This document shows, piece by piece, positions 26,442-34,926 of a DNA stretch of 64,000 bases (position 1 is its first letter; each line of letters begins with the position of its first letter). Both the position numbers and the translations under genes were made by a program. This stretch comes from Pseudomonas sp. G34. Lineage in GTDB: Bacteria > Pseudomonadota > Gammaproteobacteria > Pseudomonadales > Pseudomonadaceae. Location: assembly GCF_031119625.1 (NCBI RefSeq), contig NZ_JAVHZV010000002.1, positions 1-64,000 of the forward strand, given 5' to 3'. Below the pieces are notes generated by a model. The model worked only from the letters and a program-made list of their open reading frames with translations, made no database searches and was not told the DNA's origin.

Positions 26442-27395
26442 ATGACTGCGATAGCCTCGAGTTCCGCCTCGCTGAACAGCGGCGATCTGCCTCGGCTGGA
26501 GGTGACCGCCGGCATCCACCGCGGTGTATCGCTGCCGCTGGATGAAGCGGTGTACTGCATCGGCAGCGGTGCTGCAGCCAACCTGATGCTGCGTGACGCC
26601 GGGGTGGCCGAACGTCACCTGACCCTGCGCCTGAGTGCTCGCCACGTTGGCGTGGAGGCCAGCGGCGGTGACGTGCGGGTAATCCGCAACGGACGTGAAA
26701 CCGCGGTCGCGCGCGGGCACGGCTACCGCGGCCGACTGCCTGTGGATATCCGCATCGGCACGGCGACCCTGCGCCTGGCCATGCCCCAGGCCAGCGGCCC
26801 GGCGGCCAACCCGGTGTGGTACGGCAAAGCCCAATGGGCGATTGCCGCGTTGTTCATGTTCATCTGCGCCGGTGCCCTGGCGGTGCTGCGCGATGGCCCG
26901 CTGCCTGGCGCCGAGCCGGAGTCGCTGCAGCGCCTCACCCTCGCCGAGGAGCAGCCGGCAGAGGCGCCCCGGGCGGCGTCGTTGCAACTGGCCCGCGCCG
27001 ACCTGGCCAGCCAGGCCAAGGCCGCCGGGTTGAACAAGCTCAAGCTCGACGCCAGTGCCGGCCAGGTGCGCGTCAGCGGCACCCTGGAGCCCGGCCAGGA
27101 ACAGGACTGGCTTGCCCTGCAGCAGTATTTCGACGGCCGCTATGGGCGCCAATACGTACTGCGTGGCGATGTCAGCGTGCGTGAAAGCGCCGCCCGGCCG
27201 CGGGTCAACTTCCAGGCCGTGTGGTTCGGCGACAACCCCTACGTGATCAATGCCTCGGGTGCCCGCCTGTATCCCGGCGCCCCCCTGGAAGGCGGCTGGA
27301 AGCTCGAGCGTATCGAGGATGGTCAGGTGGTGCTGGCGCTGGGCGAAGAGCGCTTCGCGCTGACATTAGGACCCTCGCCAGTGCCTGAGGGCTAG
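26442..27395 (+). CDS. sctD: SctD, inner-membrane ring protein of the T3SS (FHA type)
   Basis: This protein of about 317 residues has the SctD layout. A cytoplasmic FHA-like domain spans about residues 15-105 (PRLEVTAGIHRGVSLPLDEA and ERHLTLRLSARHVGVEASGG). One membrane helix follows (AIAALFMFICAGALAVL, near 130-147), then a periplasmic ring-building part (LDASAGQVRVSGTLEPGQEQ). It forms the outer of the two inner-membrane rings with SctJ. An in-frame GTG nine bases upstream is an alternative start. It is the second gene of the first T3SS operon. Confidence 0.85.
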   Translation: MTAIASSSASLNSGDLPRLEVTAGIHRGVSLPLDEAVYCIGSGAAANLMLRDAGVAERHLTLRLSARHVGVEASGGDVRVIRNGRETAVARGHGYRGRLPVDIRIGTATLRLAMPQASGPAANPVWYGKAQWAIAALFMFICAGALAVLRDGPLPGAEPESLQRLTLAEEQPAEAPRAASLQLARADLASQAKAAGLNKLKLDASAGQVRVSGTLEPGQEQDWLALQQYFDGRYGRQYVLRGDVSVRESAARPRVNFQAVWFGDNPYVINASGARLYPGAPLEGGWKLERIEDGQVVLALGEERFALTLGPSPVPEG

Positions 27396-27396
27396 C

Positions 27397-27768
27397 ATGA
27401 AGATCGATTCACGCGCCCCGCTGGCGCCGGCGGATGCGGCGTCCGACATTCGCACTCGGCCGAGTGAGCTGCTGCCTGCCTTACCCAGCGCGCCACCCGC
27501 GGTTCGCCAGCCCAGCCTGCCGCGCGCGCTGCCACTGCCGACGGTACAGGATGACCTGCAGGCCCTGGAGCTGGCCGCAGGCGTCGAGCCCGGCTTGTTC
27601 GCAGGCTCGCGCCCGGCGGAAATTCTCGAAGACATCCTCGAACGCATCCTGCCGTCGCTGCCGCTCGACGGTGAAACCCGGGCGTTGGCCATGAGCCTGG
27701 TGCGCGAGGAGCTCGACACCCGCCAGGCCCTGGACCGCCAGCGCGTCGAAACCGAGGTGGAGCCATGA
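27397..27768 (+). CDS. Small T3SS protein, SctX-like by position
   Basis: This 123-residue protein has a proline-rich N-terminal third (SELLPALPSAPPAVRQPSLP) and a helical C-terminal half with ELAAGVEPGLFAGSRPAEIL and SLVREELDTRQALDRQR. No signal peptide or membrane helix is seen. In Ysc-type systems two small genes of about 120 residues, yscX and its TPR-like partner yscY, precede the gene for the export gate SctV. Here two genes of that size occupy the same place. The name is therefore positional; direct similarity was not recognised. It overlaps the next gene by four bases. Confidence 0.6.
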   Translation: MKIDSRAPLAPADAASDIRTRPSELLPALPSAPPAVRQPSLPRALPLPTVQDDLQALELAAGVEPGLFAGSRPAEILEDILERILPSLPLDGETRALAMSLVREELDTRQALDRQRVETEVEP

Positions 27769-28106
27769 TGCTGCGCGACGACCACGATGCCGCCAAGCTG
27801 CTGCAGGGCCTGGGCGATCTCTACCTGCGGGTTGGCCAGGGCCCGCGCGCACTGGTGCTGCTGTTGCTGGCCGTGCAGCTGAATGCCGATGACCCGGTAT
27901 TGCTGGCGCGCCTGGCGGCGGCCTTCACCGCCAATGGTGATGGGCAGCGAGCCTTGCAGACCCTGGATCGCCTGCACGGGCTGCAGGGCGAATCGGCGGC
28001 CTGGCTGCTGCTGCGCAGCCGGGCGCTGTGGAGCGCCGGCCAGCACGGCGAGGCGCGCACCTGCTTTGCCCGCTACCGGGCGCTGCGCCAGGAGCGTGCA
28101 GCATGA
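27765..28106 (+). CDS. Small TPR protein, SctY-like chaperone
   Basis: The 113 residues hold about three tetratricopeptide repeats: KLLQGLGDLYLRVGQGPRAL, ADDPVLLARLAAAFTANGDG and LLLRSRALWSAGQHGEARTC. Such short TPR proteins in T3SS operons are cytoplasmic chaperones, for example the YscY class that binds YscX and reaches SctV. The gene is coupled to both neighbours by ATGA overlaps, which supports a close working link with the upstream small protein and with SctV. Confidence 0.7.
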   Translation: MMLRDDHDAAKLLQGLGDLYLRVGQGPRALVLLLLAVQLNADDPVLLARLAAAFTANGDGQRALQTLDRLHGLQGESAAWLLLRSRALWSAGQHGEARTCFARYRALRQERAA

Positions 28107-30241
28107 TGGCGCGGCTGGGTGCCCTGGCGGGCATGGCGGCGCAACGCACCGAGGTGGTGGTGGTCGCCTTCATGATGATGGCCATCGTGATGATGATCAT
28201 CCCGCTGCCGACCTACCTGGTCGATACCCTGATCGGCATCAGCATCGCCCTGAGCATCCTGGTGCTGATCGTCGCCTTCTACATTCGCAAGCCCCTGGAG
28301 CTGTCCGCACTGCCGGCGCTGATCCTGCTCAGCACGCTGTTCCGCCTGGCCCTGTCGATCAGCACCACGCGGCTGATCCTGCTGCACGGCGATGCGGGGC
28401 ATATCATCGAGGCCTTCGGCAAGTTCGTCATCGCCGGCGAGGTGGTGGTCGGCCTGGTGATCTTCCTGATCATCACCGTGGCGCAGTTCGTGGTCATCAC
28501 CAAGGGCGCCGAGCGGGTCGCCGAGGTGGCGGCACGCTTCAGCCTGGACGCCATGCCCGGCAAGCAGATGAGCATCGACAACGACCTGCGCAACGGCGAC
28601 ATCGACGCCAACGAGGCGCGCCGCAAGCGCTCCGACCTGCAGCGCGAGAGCCAGCTGTTCGGCGCGATGGACGGCTCGATGAAGTTCGTCAAGGGCGATG
28701 CCATCGCCGGCCTGGTGATCCTTTTCGTCAACCTGATCGGCGGCCTGCTGATCGGCATGCTGTCGCGCGGCATGTCCTTCGCCGAAGCCGGGCATACCTA
28801 TTCGCTGCTCACCGTGGGCGACGGGCTGATCGCGCAGATTCCGGCGCTGCTGATCGCCGTGGCCGCCGGCACCGTGGTGACCCGGGTCAACAACGAGGCC
28901 GAGCAGGCCGACCTGGGCACCGAAATCATCCGCCAGATGGGCAACAGCCAGCGTGCCCTGACGCTGACCGCGCTGATTCTCGCCGCCGTGGCGTTCATCC
29001 CCGGCTTCCCGGCGCCGGTGTTTCTCGGTCTGTCGGCCGTGCTGGGACTGTGCGCCTGGGTGCTGCGACGCCGCCAGCAGCGCGAAGAACAAGCCGAGAT
29101 CGCGGCGGCCGAGGTGGTCGAGGAGGCGGCCAGCGACCCCGAGCCCCAGCAGCAGGAGGAAGCCCCGGCCGCTGCGGCGGACACCCGGGTGCTGCTGTCG
29201 ATCGGCCCGGGGCTGGCCGAAGCGGTGCCGCTGCAACCTTTCAAGCAACGCCTCGAGGTGCTCTGCCACGACCTGCACAACGAGCTGGGTATCGAGTTTC
29301 CGATGCCGTCGGTGGTCGTCGACATGGCCGGCTCGACCGCTGGCTACCGGGTCGAGCTGGAAGGCGTACCGGTCGATCAGGGCGAGCTGAACCCGGCGCA
29401 GGTGCTGCTCAAGGACGACCCCGTGCACCTGCAACTGCTCGACATCACCGGCGAGGAGCGGGCATCGCCCTTGGGCAGCCGCGCCGGCCTGTGGATTGCC
29501 AGCGAACACCAAGCCGAGCTGAGTGACGCGGGAATCGGCTACCTGCGCCCTGATGAAATCCTCCGGGATGTGCTGGCGCGTGTGCTGCGTCGTTATGCCG
29601 GCGACTTTCTCGGGATCCAGGAAACCCGCCAGTTGCTGGCGCACCTGGAGGAAAGCCATGGCGAACTGGTCAAGGAAGCGCTGCGGGCCGTGCCCCTGCA
29701 GCGCATCGCCGACGCCCTGCGGCGCCTGGTCGCCGAGGGTGTGTCGATTCGCAACCGGCGGGCGCTGCTCGAGGCGATGGTCGAGTGGGGCGGCCGCGAG
29801 GGGGATGTCGGGCGCTTCAGCGACCATCTGCGCAGCGCCCTGGCGCGGCAGATCAGCCACCAGCATGCCGATGCGCAGCGGGTGATCGCGGCCTTCGTGC
29901 TCGGCTCGGCCCTGGAGGCGCAGCTGCTCGAGGCGGCGCGTCAGCAGGATACCGGGCGCGGCGAGATCCGCGCCCGGGAAGCCACCCGTGGCCTGCTCAA
30001 GGCGCTGCGCCAGGAGTGCGCGCAATTGCCTGAGCAGATCAAACCGACCCTGGTGGTGCACCCGGAGCTACGCCGCCGGATCCTGCGCCTGTGCATTCGT
30101 GACGAACTGGAGATGGCCGTGCTGTCCTTTACCGAACTGGCCCCGGAATACAGCCTGCAGGCGATCAAGGTGATCGGCGCGCCGAGCACTGCGCGGGCAG
30201 AGAAGAGCCAACCTGCTCCCGCGCTGGCAGGTGCGACATGA
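28103..30241 (+). CDS. sctV: SctV, export-gate protein of the T3SS
   Basis: This 712-residue protein of the FHIPEP/LcrD/HrcV family has about eight N-terminal helices (IVMMIIPLPTYLVDTLIGIS; LSALPALILLSTLFRLALSI). A conserved loop, NDLRNGDIDANEARRKRSDL, lies near residue 170, and a large cytoplasmic domain from about 350 forms the nonameric ring that selects substrates. The ATG at 28103 overlaps the preceding stop and follows GGAG. Its downstream neighbour is the secretin gene, again overlapping by four bases. Confidence 0.95.
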   Translation: MMARLGALAGMAAQRTEVVVVAFMMMAIVMMIIPLPTYLVDTLIGISIALSILVLIVAFYIRKPLELSALPALILLSTLFRLALSISTTRLILLHGDAGHIIEAFGKFVIAGEVVVGLVIFLIITVAQFVVITKGAERVAEVAARFSLDAMPGKQMSIDNDLRNGDIDANEARRKRSDLQRESQLFGAMDGSMKFVKGDAIAGLVILFVNLIGGLLIGMLSRGMSFAEAGHTYSLLTVGDGLIAQIPALLIAVAAGTVVTRVNNEAEQADLGTEIIRQMGNSQRALTLTALILAAVAFIPGFPAPVFLGLSAVLGLCAWVLRRRQQREEQAEIAAAEVVEEAASDPEPQQQEEAPAAAADTRVLLSIGPGLAEAVPLQPFKQRLEVLCHDLHNELGIEFPMPSVVVDMAGSTAGYRVELEGVPVDQGELNPAQVLLKDDPVHLQLLDITGEERASPLGSRAGLWIASEHQAELSDAGIGYLRPDEILRDVLARVLRRYAGDFLGIQETRQLLAHLEESHGELVKEALRAVPLQRIADALRRLVAEGVSIRNRRALLEAMVEWGGREGDVGRFSDHLRSALARQISHQHADAQRVIAAFVLGSALEAQLLEAARQQDTGRGEIRAREATRGLLKALRQECAQLPEQIKPTLVVHPELRRRILRLCIRDELEMAVLSFTELAPEYSLQAIKVIGAPSTARAEKSQPAPALAGAT

Positions 30242-31515
30242 TCCGCCTGCTGGTATTGACGCTGTGCTGCCTGCCGTTGCTGGCCATGGCCCAGTCACCG
30301 CTGGGGGGCGATATCAGCCTGGGCACCGGCGAGGGGCGGATCATGCGCTTCAGTGACCCGGTGGATGCGGTGATGATCGCCGAGCCCGGTGTGGCCGACC
30401 TGCAGGTGGTGTCCCCCGGGGTGATCTACCTGTTCGGCAAGCGCCCTGGCCACACCACCCTGGTGGCCCTGGGCAGTGACGAGCAGGAGATCGCTTCGCT
30501 GCAGATCAGCGTCGGCAGCAACGGCCGGCCGATCACCAGTGCGCTGCGCAGCCGCCACCCGCAGAGCGGCACCGAGGTTCAGGGCGTCGGCAACCGCCTG
30601 GCGGCCCGCGGCCAGGTCAGCAACGTGGCCGAGGCGCTGGATCTCAATGCCTTGCTCGACCCCGCCGGGCAGGACTGGCAGGGCGCGGTGAACACCGCGA
30701 CGTACGCCGGTTCTGCCCAGGTGAACATTCGCGTGCGCTTCGCCGAGGTGTCTCGCGAGGAGCTGCTGCGCTATGGCGTGAGCTGGAATGCGCTGTTCAA
30801 CAACGGCACCTTCTCGTTCGGCCTGCTCACTGGCGGCAACCTGGCGGCTGAGGCGGCAGCCGGTGGCTCCAACCTGATCGGCGTGGGCCTGGACAGCGGC
30901 AACTTCAATATCGACAGCGTGCTCGAGGCGCTGCAGAGCAACGGCGTGCTGGAGATCCTCGCCGAGCCGAACATCACCGCCATGACCGGTGAGACGGCGA
31001 GCTTCCTGGCGGGCGGCGAAGTGCCGGTGCCGGTGCCGGTGAACAGCGACCTGGTGGGCGTCGAATACAAATCCTACGGGGTCTCGCTGCTGTTCAGCCC
31101 GACCCTGTTGCCAGGTGACCGCATCGGCCTGCAGGTGCGCCCGGAGGTCAGCAGCCTGATGGGCGGCAGCACCCTGGAAGTCTCCGGGTTCCGGGTGCCG
31201 TCGTTCCGCGTGCGCCGTGCCGACACCCGCGTCGAGGTGGGCAGCGGGCAGACCTTCGCCATTGCCGGCCTGTTCCAGCGGGAGAATTCACGGGATCTGG
31301 AAAAGGTCCCGTTGCTGGGCGACATGCCGGTACTCGGCAACCTGTTCCGCTCCAAGCGCTTTCAGCAGAACGAGACCGAGCTGGTGATCCTCATCACCCC
31401 TTACCTGGTCGAGCCGGTGCAGACCCAGGCCATGCTCACGCCGCTCGACAAGAGCCTCGGCGCCCGTGCCGATGGCCCGGCGCGCAGCGGCTCCTTCGGG
31501 TTCCACGTGCAATGA
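30238..31515 (+). CDS. Tad/CpaC-type secretin serving the T3SS (SctC core)
   Basis: This 425-residue outer-membrane protein has a signal peptide (MIRLLVLTLCCLPLLAMA). A CpaC/RcpA-type N-terminal domain follows at about 30-95 (SDPVDAVMIAEPGVADLQVV, then GVIYLFGKRPGHTTLVALG), and the C-terminal secretin domain has SNGVLEILAEPNITAMTGE, FLAGGEVPVPVP and ELVILITPYLVEP. This N-terminal domain is typical of Tad pilus secretins rather than of YscC/HrcC. The missing T3SS N0/N1 region is encoded by the separate gene at 32822. It overlaps sctV and precedes a CpaD-like lipoprotein. Confidence 0.88.
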   Translation: MIRLLVLTLCCLPLLAMAQSPLGGDISLGTGEGRIMRFSDPVDAVMIAEPGVADLQVVSPGVIYLFGKRPGHTTLVALGSDEQEIASLQISVGSNGRPITSALRSRHPQSGTEVQGVGNRLAARGQVSNVAEALDLNALLDPAGQDWQGAVNTATYAGSAQVNIRVRFAEVSREELLRYGVSWNALFNNGTFSFGLLTGGNLAAEAAAGGSNLIGVGLDSGNFNIDSVLEALQSNGVLEILAEPNITAMTGETASFLAGGEVPVPVPVNSDLVGVEYKSYGVSLLFSPTLLPGDRIGLQVRPEVSSLMGGSTLEVSGFRVPSFRVRRADTRVEVGSGQTFAIAGLFQRENSRDLEKVPLLGDMPVLGNLFRSKRFQQNETELVILITPYLVEPVQTQAMLTPLDKSLGARADGPARSGSFGFHVQ

Positions 31516-31529
31516 ACGGGAGTGCCGTG

Positions 31530-31925
31530 ATGACCCGTCTGGGCCTGTTGTCCACCTGCCTGCTGCTGGGCGCCTGCCAGACCGAGTTGCAGTCGCCGGA
31601 CTATTCCCCCGGTTACCAGACCATCGTCGACGGTAACGGCCAGACCCTGCTGGTGCCCGATGCCTGCCGTCGCGTCACCGACGAGGGCCAGCCGGTCGAC
31701 GAGGCTGAGCTGCTACCGCTGCCGCCCGGCTGCGCCAACAATGCCAATCTGCTGCAGATGGTCGAGCGCCGTGGTGACCTGCTGCGTGGCCGGCAGACCG
31801 GGCCGACCCTGGCCGCGCCGGTAGGCCGCGCGGCGCAGTCGTACCTGGAAGGTTTCGAGACCGACGAGAAGCGCCGCCGTCGCCACGAGCAGGCAGCGCA
31901 GAGTGATACCGGAGGTGGGCAATGA
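31530..31925 (+). CDS. CpaD-like outer-membrane lipoprotein
   Basis: This protein of about 131 residues has a lipoprotein signal (MTRLGLLSTCLLLGAC, lipobox LGAC). The stretch PLPPGCANNANLLQMVERRG followed by DLLRGRQTGPTLAAPVGRAA matches the core of CpaD/RcpB proteins, which accompany the CpaC secretin in Tad pili. It is shorter than typical CpaD (about 200 residues). ATG 31530 is chosen because GGGAG lies seven bases upstream; an ATG at 31512 overlapping the secretin stop is possible. It probably helps the secretin assemble. Confidence 0.8.
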   Translation: MTRLGLLSTCLLLGACQTELQSPDYSPGYQTIVDGNGQTLLVPDACRRVTDEGQPVDEAELLPLPPGCANNANLLQMVERRGDLLRGRQTGPTLAAPVGRAAQSYLEGFETDEKRRRRHEQAAQSDTGGGQ

Positions 31926-31951
31926 GCCACGCCAGCCCGCGCCAGCTGGGC

Positions 31952-32755
31952 CTAACGCCCGGCGCTGAGGCCCAGGGCCCTGGCACGTTCGGCGGGGTCG
32001 CTGATGGCCGCGATACGTTGCGCCTCGGCGATCAGCGCCTGGCGCTGGGTGGCGCTGGTGTCGTCGAGCTGCACGCTGGCCGGTTTGCCCTGGGCGCCCG
32101 CCAGTACCTGAACCAGCAGCGCATTGCGCTGATGGCGCAACTGCGCGGTGGGCGCCCGGTCGATGCCGGCGATCTCGCGCAGGGCATTGCCCGTGTCGCC
32201 GTTGAGCGCATAGGCCAGGGCCAGGTTGCTGCGCGCGTCGAGGTCGTTGGGGGCCAGCCGGCGTGCCGTGGCGAAGGCCTTCTGCATGGCCGTGACATTG
32301 CCCAGCTGCGCCTCGGCGGCGCCCAGGCGGGCAAAGGCCTGGGCATCGTTGGGCAATTGCCGGGCGGCACTTTCCAGCAGCGGTTGGGCGCGCTCCGGGT
32401 AGCCCAGGCGCAGCTGTGCGGTGCCCAGGCCGAGCAGAGCCACGGGGTTGTCCGGCTCCAGCGCGACGGCCTTCTGGTAGGCCGCCTCGGCGCCCTGGAT
32501 GTTACCGCTCTCCAGTCGCGCCTGGCCCAGCCGCTGCCAGGCTTCGAAGCCCGCCCCGGGCTGCTCCGCGGCCCTCTGGTAGAGCGTCGCGGCGGTGCCG
32601 CGATCACCGCGCGACTCGACATCGCCGGCCAGTTTCATCAGCCGCTGGTAGGCCTCATCGCCGTCTGGTGCGGGCGCGCTCGGCGAGTGGTTACTGCAGG
32701 CGCCCAGCAGGGCGAGGCTGGCGAGCAGGATGCAGCGGGTGGAAATCGACGGCAA
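31952..32755 (-). CDS. TadD-like TPR lipoprotein
   Basis: This protein of about 267 residues has a lipoprotein signal (CILLASLALLGAC) and five or more tetratricopeptide repeats, for example TLYQRAAEQPGAGFEAWQRL and GAEAAYQKAVALEPDNPVAL. The layout matches TadD, the pilotin-like outer-membrane lipoprotein of Tad pili. A TTG start at 32755 with GGAG eight bases upstream is preferred; ATG 32794 would add residues before the signal. It is the only minus-strand gene inside the T3SS block and lies between the two secretin pieces. Confidence 0.8.
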   Translation of the reverse strand: MPSISTRCILLASLALLGACSNHSPSAPAPDGDEAYQRLMKLAGDVESRGDRGTAATLYQRAAEQPGAGFEAWQRLGQARLESGNIQGAEAAYQKAVALEPDNPVALLGLGTAQLRLGYPERAQPLLESAARQLPNDAQAFARLGAAEAQLGNVTAMQKAFATARRLAPNDLDARSNLALAYALNGDTGNALREIAGIDRAPTAQLRHQRNALLVQVLAGAQGKPASVQLDDTSATQRQALIAEAQRIAAISDPAERARALGLSAGR

Positions 32756-32821
32756 GGGCGGTGCTCCTGGGTTGGTTCGGCACGTGCACGGCATTCTATA
32801 GAGCCCGCTTGCGGGGGATCT

Positions 32822-33496
32822 GTGAAGCGGCTGCGAAATCTTGTGATTGTTGCCGGGCGGCGGTTGTTTCATCGACCTGCCTGCGCCGATAGTGGCGGCA
32901 TCGGGCGTTGCCTGGCGCTGGCCCTGCTGTTGCTGGCGGGCAGTGTGGGCACGGCCCGCGGCGAAGTCACGCCGCCCTGGTTCGATCAGCCCTACGACTA
33001 TGTGGTGATCAACCAGGACCTGCGCAGCACCCTGGAAGCCTTCGGGCGCAACCTCGGCCTGCCGATGGCGATTTCCAGCCGGGTCAAGGGCCGCGCCCAG
33101 AGCAACCTGCGTGCGGCCAGTGCCGGCGAGTTTCTCGACGCGCTGTGCGGCAACGGCGGCCTGACCTGGTTTTTCGACGGCAACATGCTGCATGTGAACA
33201 GCGAGGAAGAAATCGAGATTCGCCAGTTCGAACCCAGTGGCTTTCAGCTCGACGAGTTGCAGACCGCGTTGGACGAGCTGGGTGTAGCCGGCAAGCACCT
33301 GTCGCTGCGCAGCAGCTTTCACGGTGACGGCATGCTGATTTCCGGGCCGCCGCCCTACATGGCGCTGGTCCAGCAACGCATCGATCAGCTGCAGGCCCCG
33401 GTAGTCGCCGAACCCGAGGTGGTTCGCGAGCGGGGCGTGCGGGTGTTCCGCGGCAGTGCCGGCATCCAGGTGGTCAAGGGTGCGGACGACGAGTAA
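32822..33496 (+). CDS. SctC N-terminal (N0-N1) domain protein, RhcC1-like
   Basis: This protein of about 224 residues has a signal sequence (LALALLLLAGSVGTARGE). Its domain aligns by eye with the N0/N1 region of HrcC/YscC: YDYVVINQDLRSTLEAFGRN, then GGLTWFFDGNMLHVNSEEEI and SFHGDGMLISGPPPYMALVQ. It has no secretin barrel. Rhizobial systems carry the same split as RhcC1 and RhcC2. The GTG start at 32822 follows GGGGGAT. It is the first gene of the second T3SS operon (sctI to sctU). Confidence 0.85.
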   Translation: MKRLRNLVIVAGRRLFHRPACADSGGIGRCLALALLLLAGSVGTARGEVTPPWFDQPYDYVVINQDLRSTLEAFGRNLGLPMAISSRVKGRAQSNLRAASAGEFLDALCGNGGLTWFFDGNMLHVNSEEEIEIRQFEPSGFQLDELQTALDELGVAGKHLSLRSSFHGDGMLISGPPPYMALVQQRIDQLQAPVVAEPEVVRERGVRVFRGSAGIQVVKGADDE

Positions 33497-33520
33497 ACCT
33501 CAGACGAAAGGAGAGATCCC

Positions 33521-33721
33521 ATGGCAGTCACCCAGGTAGATGGCAACACCAGTCCCCAGAACACCCCTGAAGCGGAATTCGACCAGGCGCTGGAAAACGC
33601 TCAGGGAGATGCACTCACCGAGGACATGATTACCCAGGCGATCATCCTCGGCGGCCAGTTCATCGTCATGCCGCGGGCCCAGGAGATTCTCAAGGAAGCC
33701 ACCGCGGACGACGAAGAATAA
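33521..33721 (+). CDS. Small acidic T3SS-operon protein of unknown function
   Basis: This 66-residue protein, MAVTQVDGNTSPQNTPEAEF..., is strongly acidic and has a helical middle, ALTEDMITQAIILGGQFIVM. It has no cysteine or signal sequence. AAAGGAGAG lies seven bases before the ATG. Its size and place just ahead of sctI would suit a needle subunit, a chaperone or an early substrate, but it lacks a recognisable SctF pattern. It competes with the 53-residue protein at 26141 as needle candidate. Confidence 0.65.
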   Translation: MAVTQVDGNTSPQNTPEAEFDQALENAQGDALTEDMITQAIILGGQFIVMPRAQEILKEATADDEE

Positions 33722-33736
33722 CCACGGGGATCGGCC

Positions 33737-34144
33737 ATGACAGTCAGCGCAGCAGTCGCCACGGCGGCCCCTACGGCCGCCGGGCAGGATGTCGCCCAGG
33801 TGTCGCAGAACCTGTTCGAGCACATGGCCAGCCAGGCCAAGGGCATGCCCCACGGCGCCAGCCCGAACCAGATCGGCGAAAACCTCATGGAGCGGCTCAA
33901 CGGCTTCATCGACCGCTCCAAGGGCTTTTCCGACAGTGCCGCGGTGGAACGCACGCCGTACATCAGCAGTGCGCCGGTGGACAAGGGCGCCGGGGTCGAA
34001 CCGGGCAAGGTCAACGAGCAGCAGATCGACCGTCTAGTTGGCTCGCTGAGCCGGGTCTTCGACTACTCCATCGAAACCCAGATGGTGGTGCGTGGTGCTA
34101 CGCAGATCTCCGGCTCTGCCAACACCCTGCTAAGGGGCCAGTGA
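33737..34144 (+). CDS. sctI: SctI, inner-rod protein
   Basis: This 135-residue protein ends VGSLSRVFDYSIETQMVVRG followed by ATQISGSANTLLRGQ. The amphipathic C-terminal helix finishing NTLLRGQ is the standard ending of SctI/HrpB-type inner-rod proteins. The N-terminal half is alanine-rich and poorly conserved, as usual. It lies 15 bases after the small acidic protein and directly before sctJ, matching the common I-J order. Confidence 0.85.
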   Translation: MTVSAAVATAAPTAAGQDVAQVSQNLFEHMASQAKGMPHGASPNQIGENLMERLNGFIDRSKGFSDSAAVERTPYISSAPVDKGAGVEPGKVNEQQIDRLVGSLSRVFDYSIETQMVVRGATQISGSANTLLRGQ

Positions 34145-34146
34145 GC

Positions 34147-34926
34147 ATGGCTGGGCATCCTTTGCGGTGGTTCGCGCTGGTGCTGATGACGCTGTTGCTG
34201 CAGGCCTGTGACGGCATGGTGCTGTACAGCAACCTCGGCGAGCGCGAGGCCAACAGCATGGTCGCCGCCCTGCTGCGTGAGGGTATCGCCGCCCAGCGCC
34301 AGGTGCAGGAGGATGGCCGGATCACCGTCAGCGTGCCCCAGGAGCGACTGTCCGAAGCCGTGGCCCTGCTCGACGAAGCCGGCCTGCCGCAGCAGCAGTT
34401 TTCCAACATGGGCGAGGTGTTCAAGAACAACGGCCTGGTGTCTTCGCCGGTGCAGGAACGGGCGCAGATGGTCTACGCGCTCAGCGAAGAACTGTCGCAC
34501 ACCGTGTCGCAGATCGATGGCGTGCTGTCGGCGCGGGTGCACGTGGTGCTGCCCGACAACGACCTGCTCAAGCGGGTGATCTCGCCATCATCGGCATCGG
34601 TACTGATCCGTTACGAAGCCGATACCGACATCGACCAGTTGATTCCGCAGATCAAGACCCTGGTGGCCAACAGTATTTCCGGGCTCAACTACGACGGCGT
34701 GTCGGTCACCGCGATCAAGGCCGCAGCGCGCAACCTGCGTGACGATGCGCGGCCGCCGTTGAGCTCGTTTCTCGGCGTGTGGATGCTCGACGAGAGCGTG
34801 TCGCGGGCCCGTACGCTGTTTTTCGGCGCCCTGTTGCTGCTGCTCGGCATGGCCGGCGCCCTGGGCTGGTTGCTGTGGCGCGAGCGCCAGGGGCAGGGCA
34901 CCTACGTGTTGAGGGAAACCGAGTGA
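34147..34926 (+). CDS. sctJ: SctJ, inner-membrane ring lipoprotein
   Basis: This 259-residue lipoprotein has signal MAGHPLRWFALVLMTLLLQAC. The ring-building domains include YSNLGEREANSMVAALLREG, FSNMGEVFKNNGLVSSPVQE and LSARVHVVLPDNDLLK, and a C-terminal membrane helix (FFGALLLLLGMAGALGWLL) follows. This is the YscJ/PrgK family. ATG 34147 has AAGGGG nine bases upstream; a GTG at 34141 overlapping the sctI stop is less likely. It is coupled to sctK by a GTGA overlap. Confidence 0.94.
   Translation: MAGHPLRWFALVLMTLLLQACDGMVLYSNLGEREANSMVAALLREGIAAQRQVQEDGRITVSVPQERLSEAVALLDEAGLPQQQFSNMGEVFKNNGLVSSPVQERAQMVYALSEELSHTVSQIDGVLSARVHVVLPDNDLLKRVISPSSASVLIRYEADTDIDQLIPQIKTLVANSISGLNYDGVSVTAIKAAARNLRDDARPPLSSFLGVWMLDESVSRARTLFFGALLLLLGMAGALGWLLWRERQGQGTYVLRETE

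Noticed and set aside
28073..30061. 662-codon minus-strand frame opposite sctV
   Set aside because: sctV is unmistakable on the plus strand and overlaps its neighbours by four bases; the opposite frame is His/Gln-rich shadow.
30238..32755. An independent Tad pilus locus
   Set aside because: No TadA ATPase, TadB/TadC, prepilin peptidase or Flp pilin is present; only the secretin, CpaD-like and TadD-like genes occur, embedded in T3SS operons.
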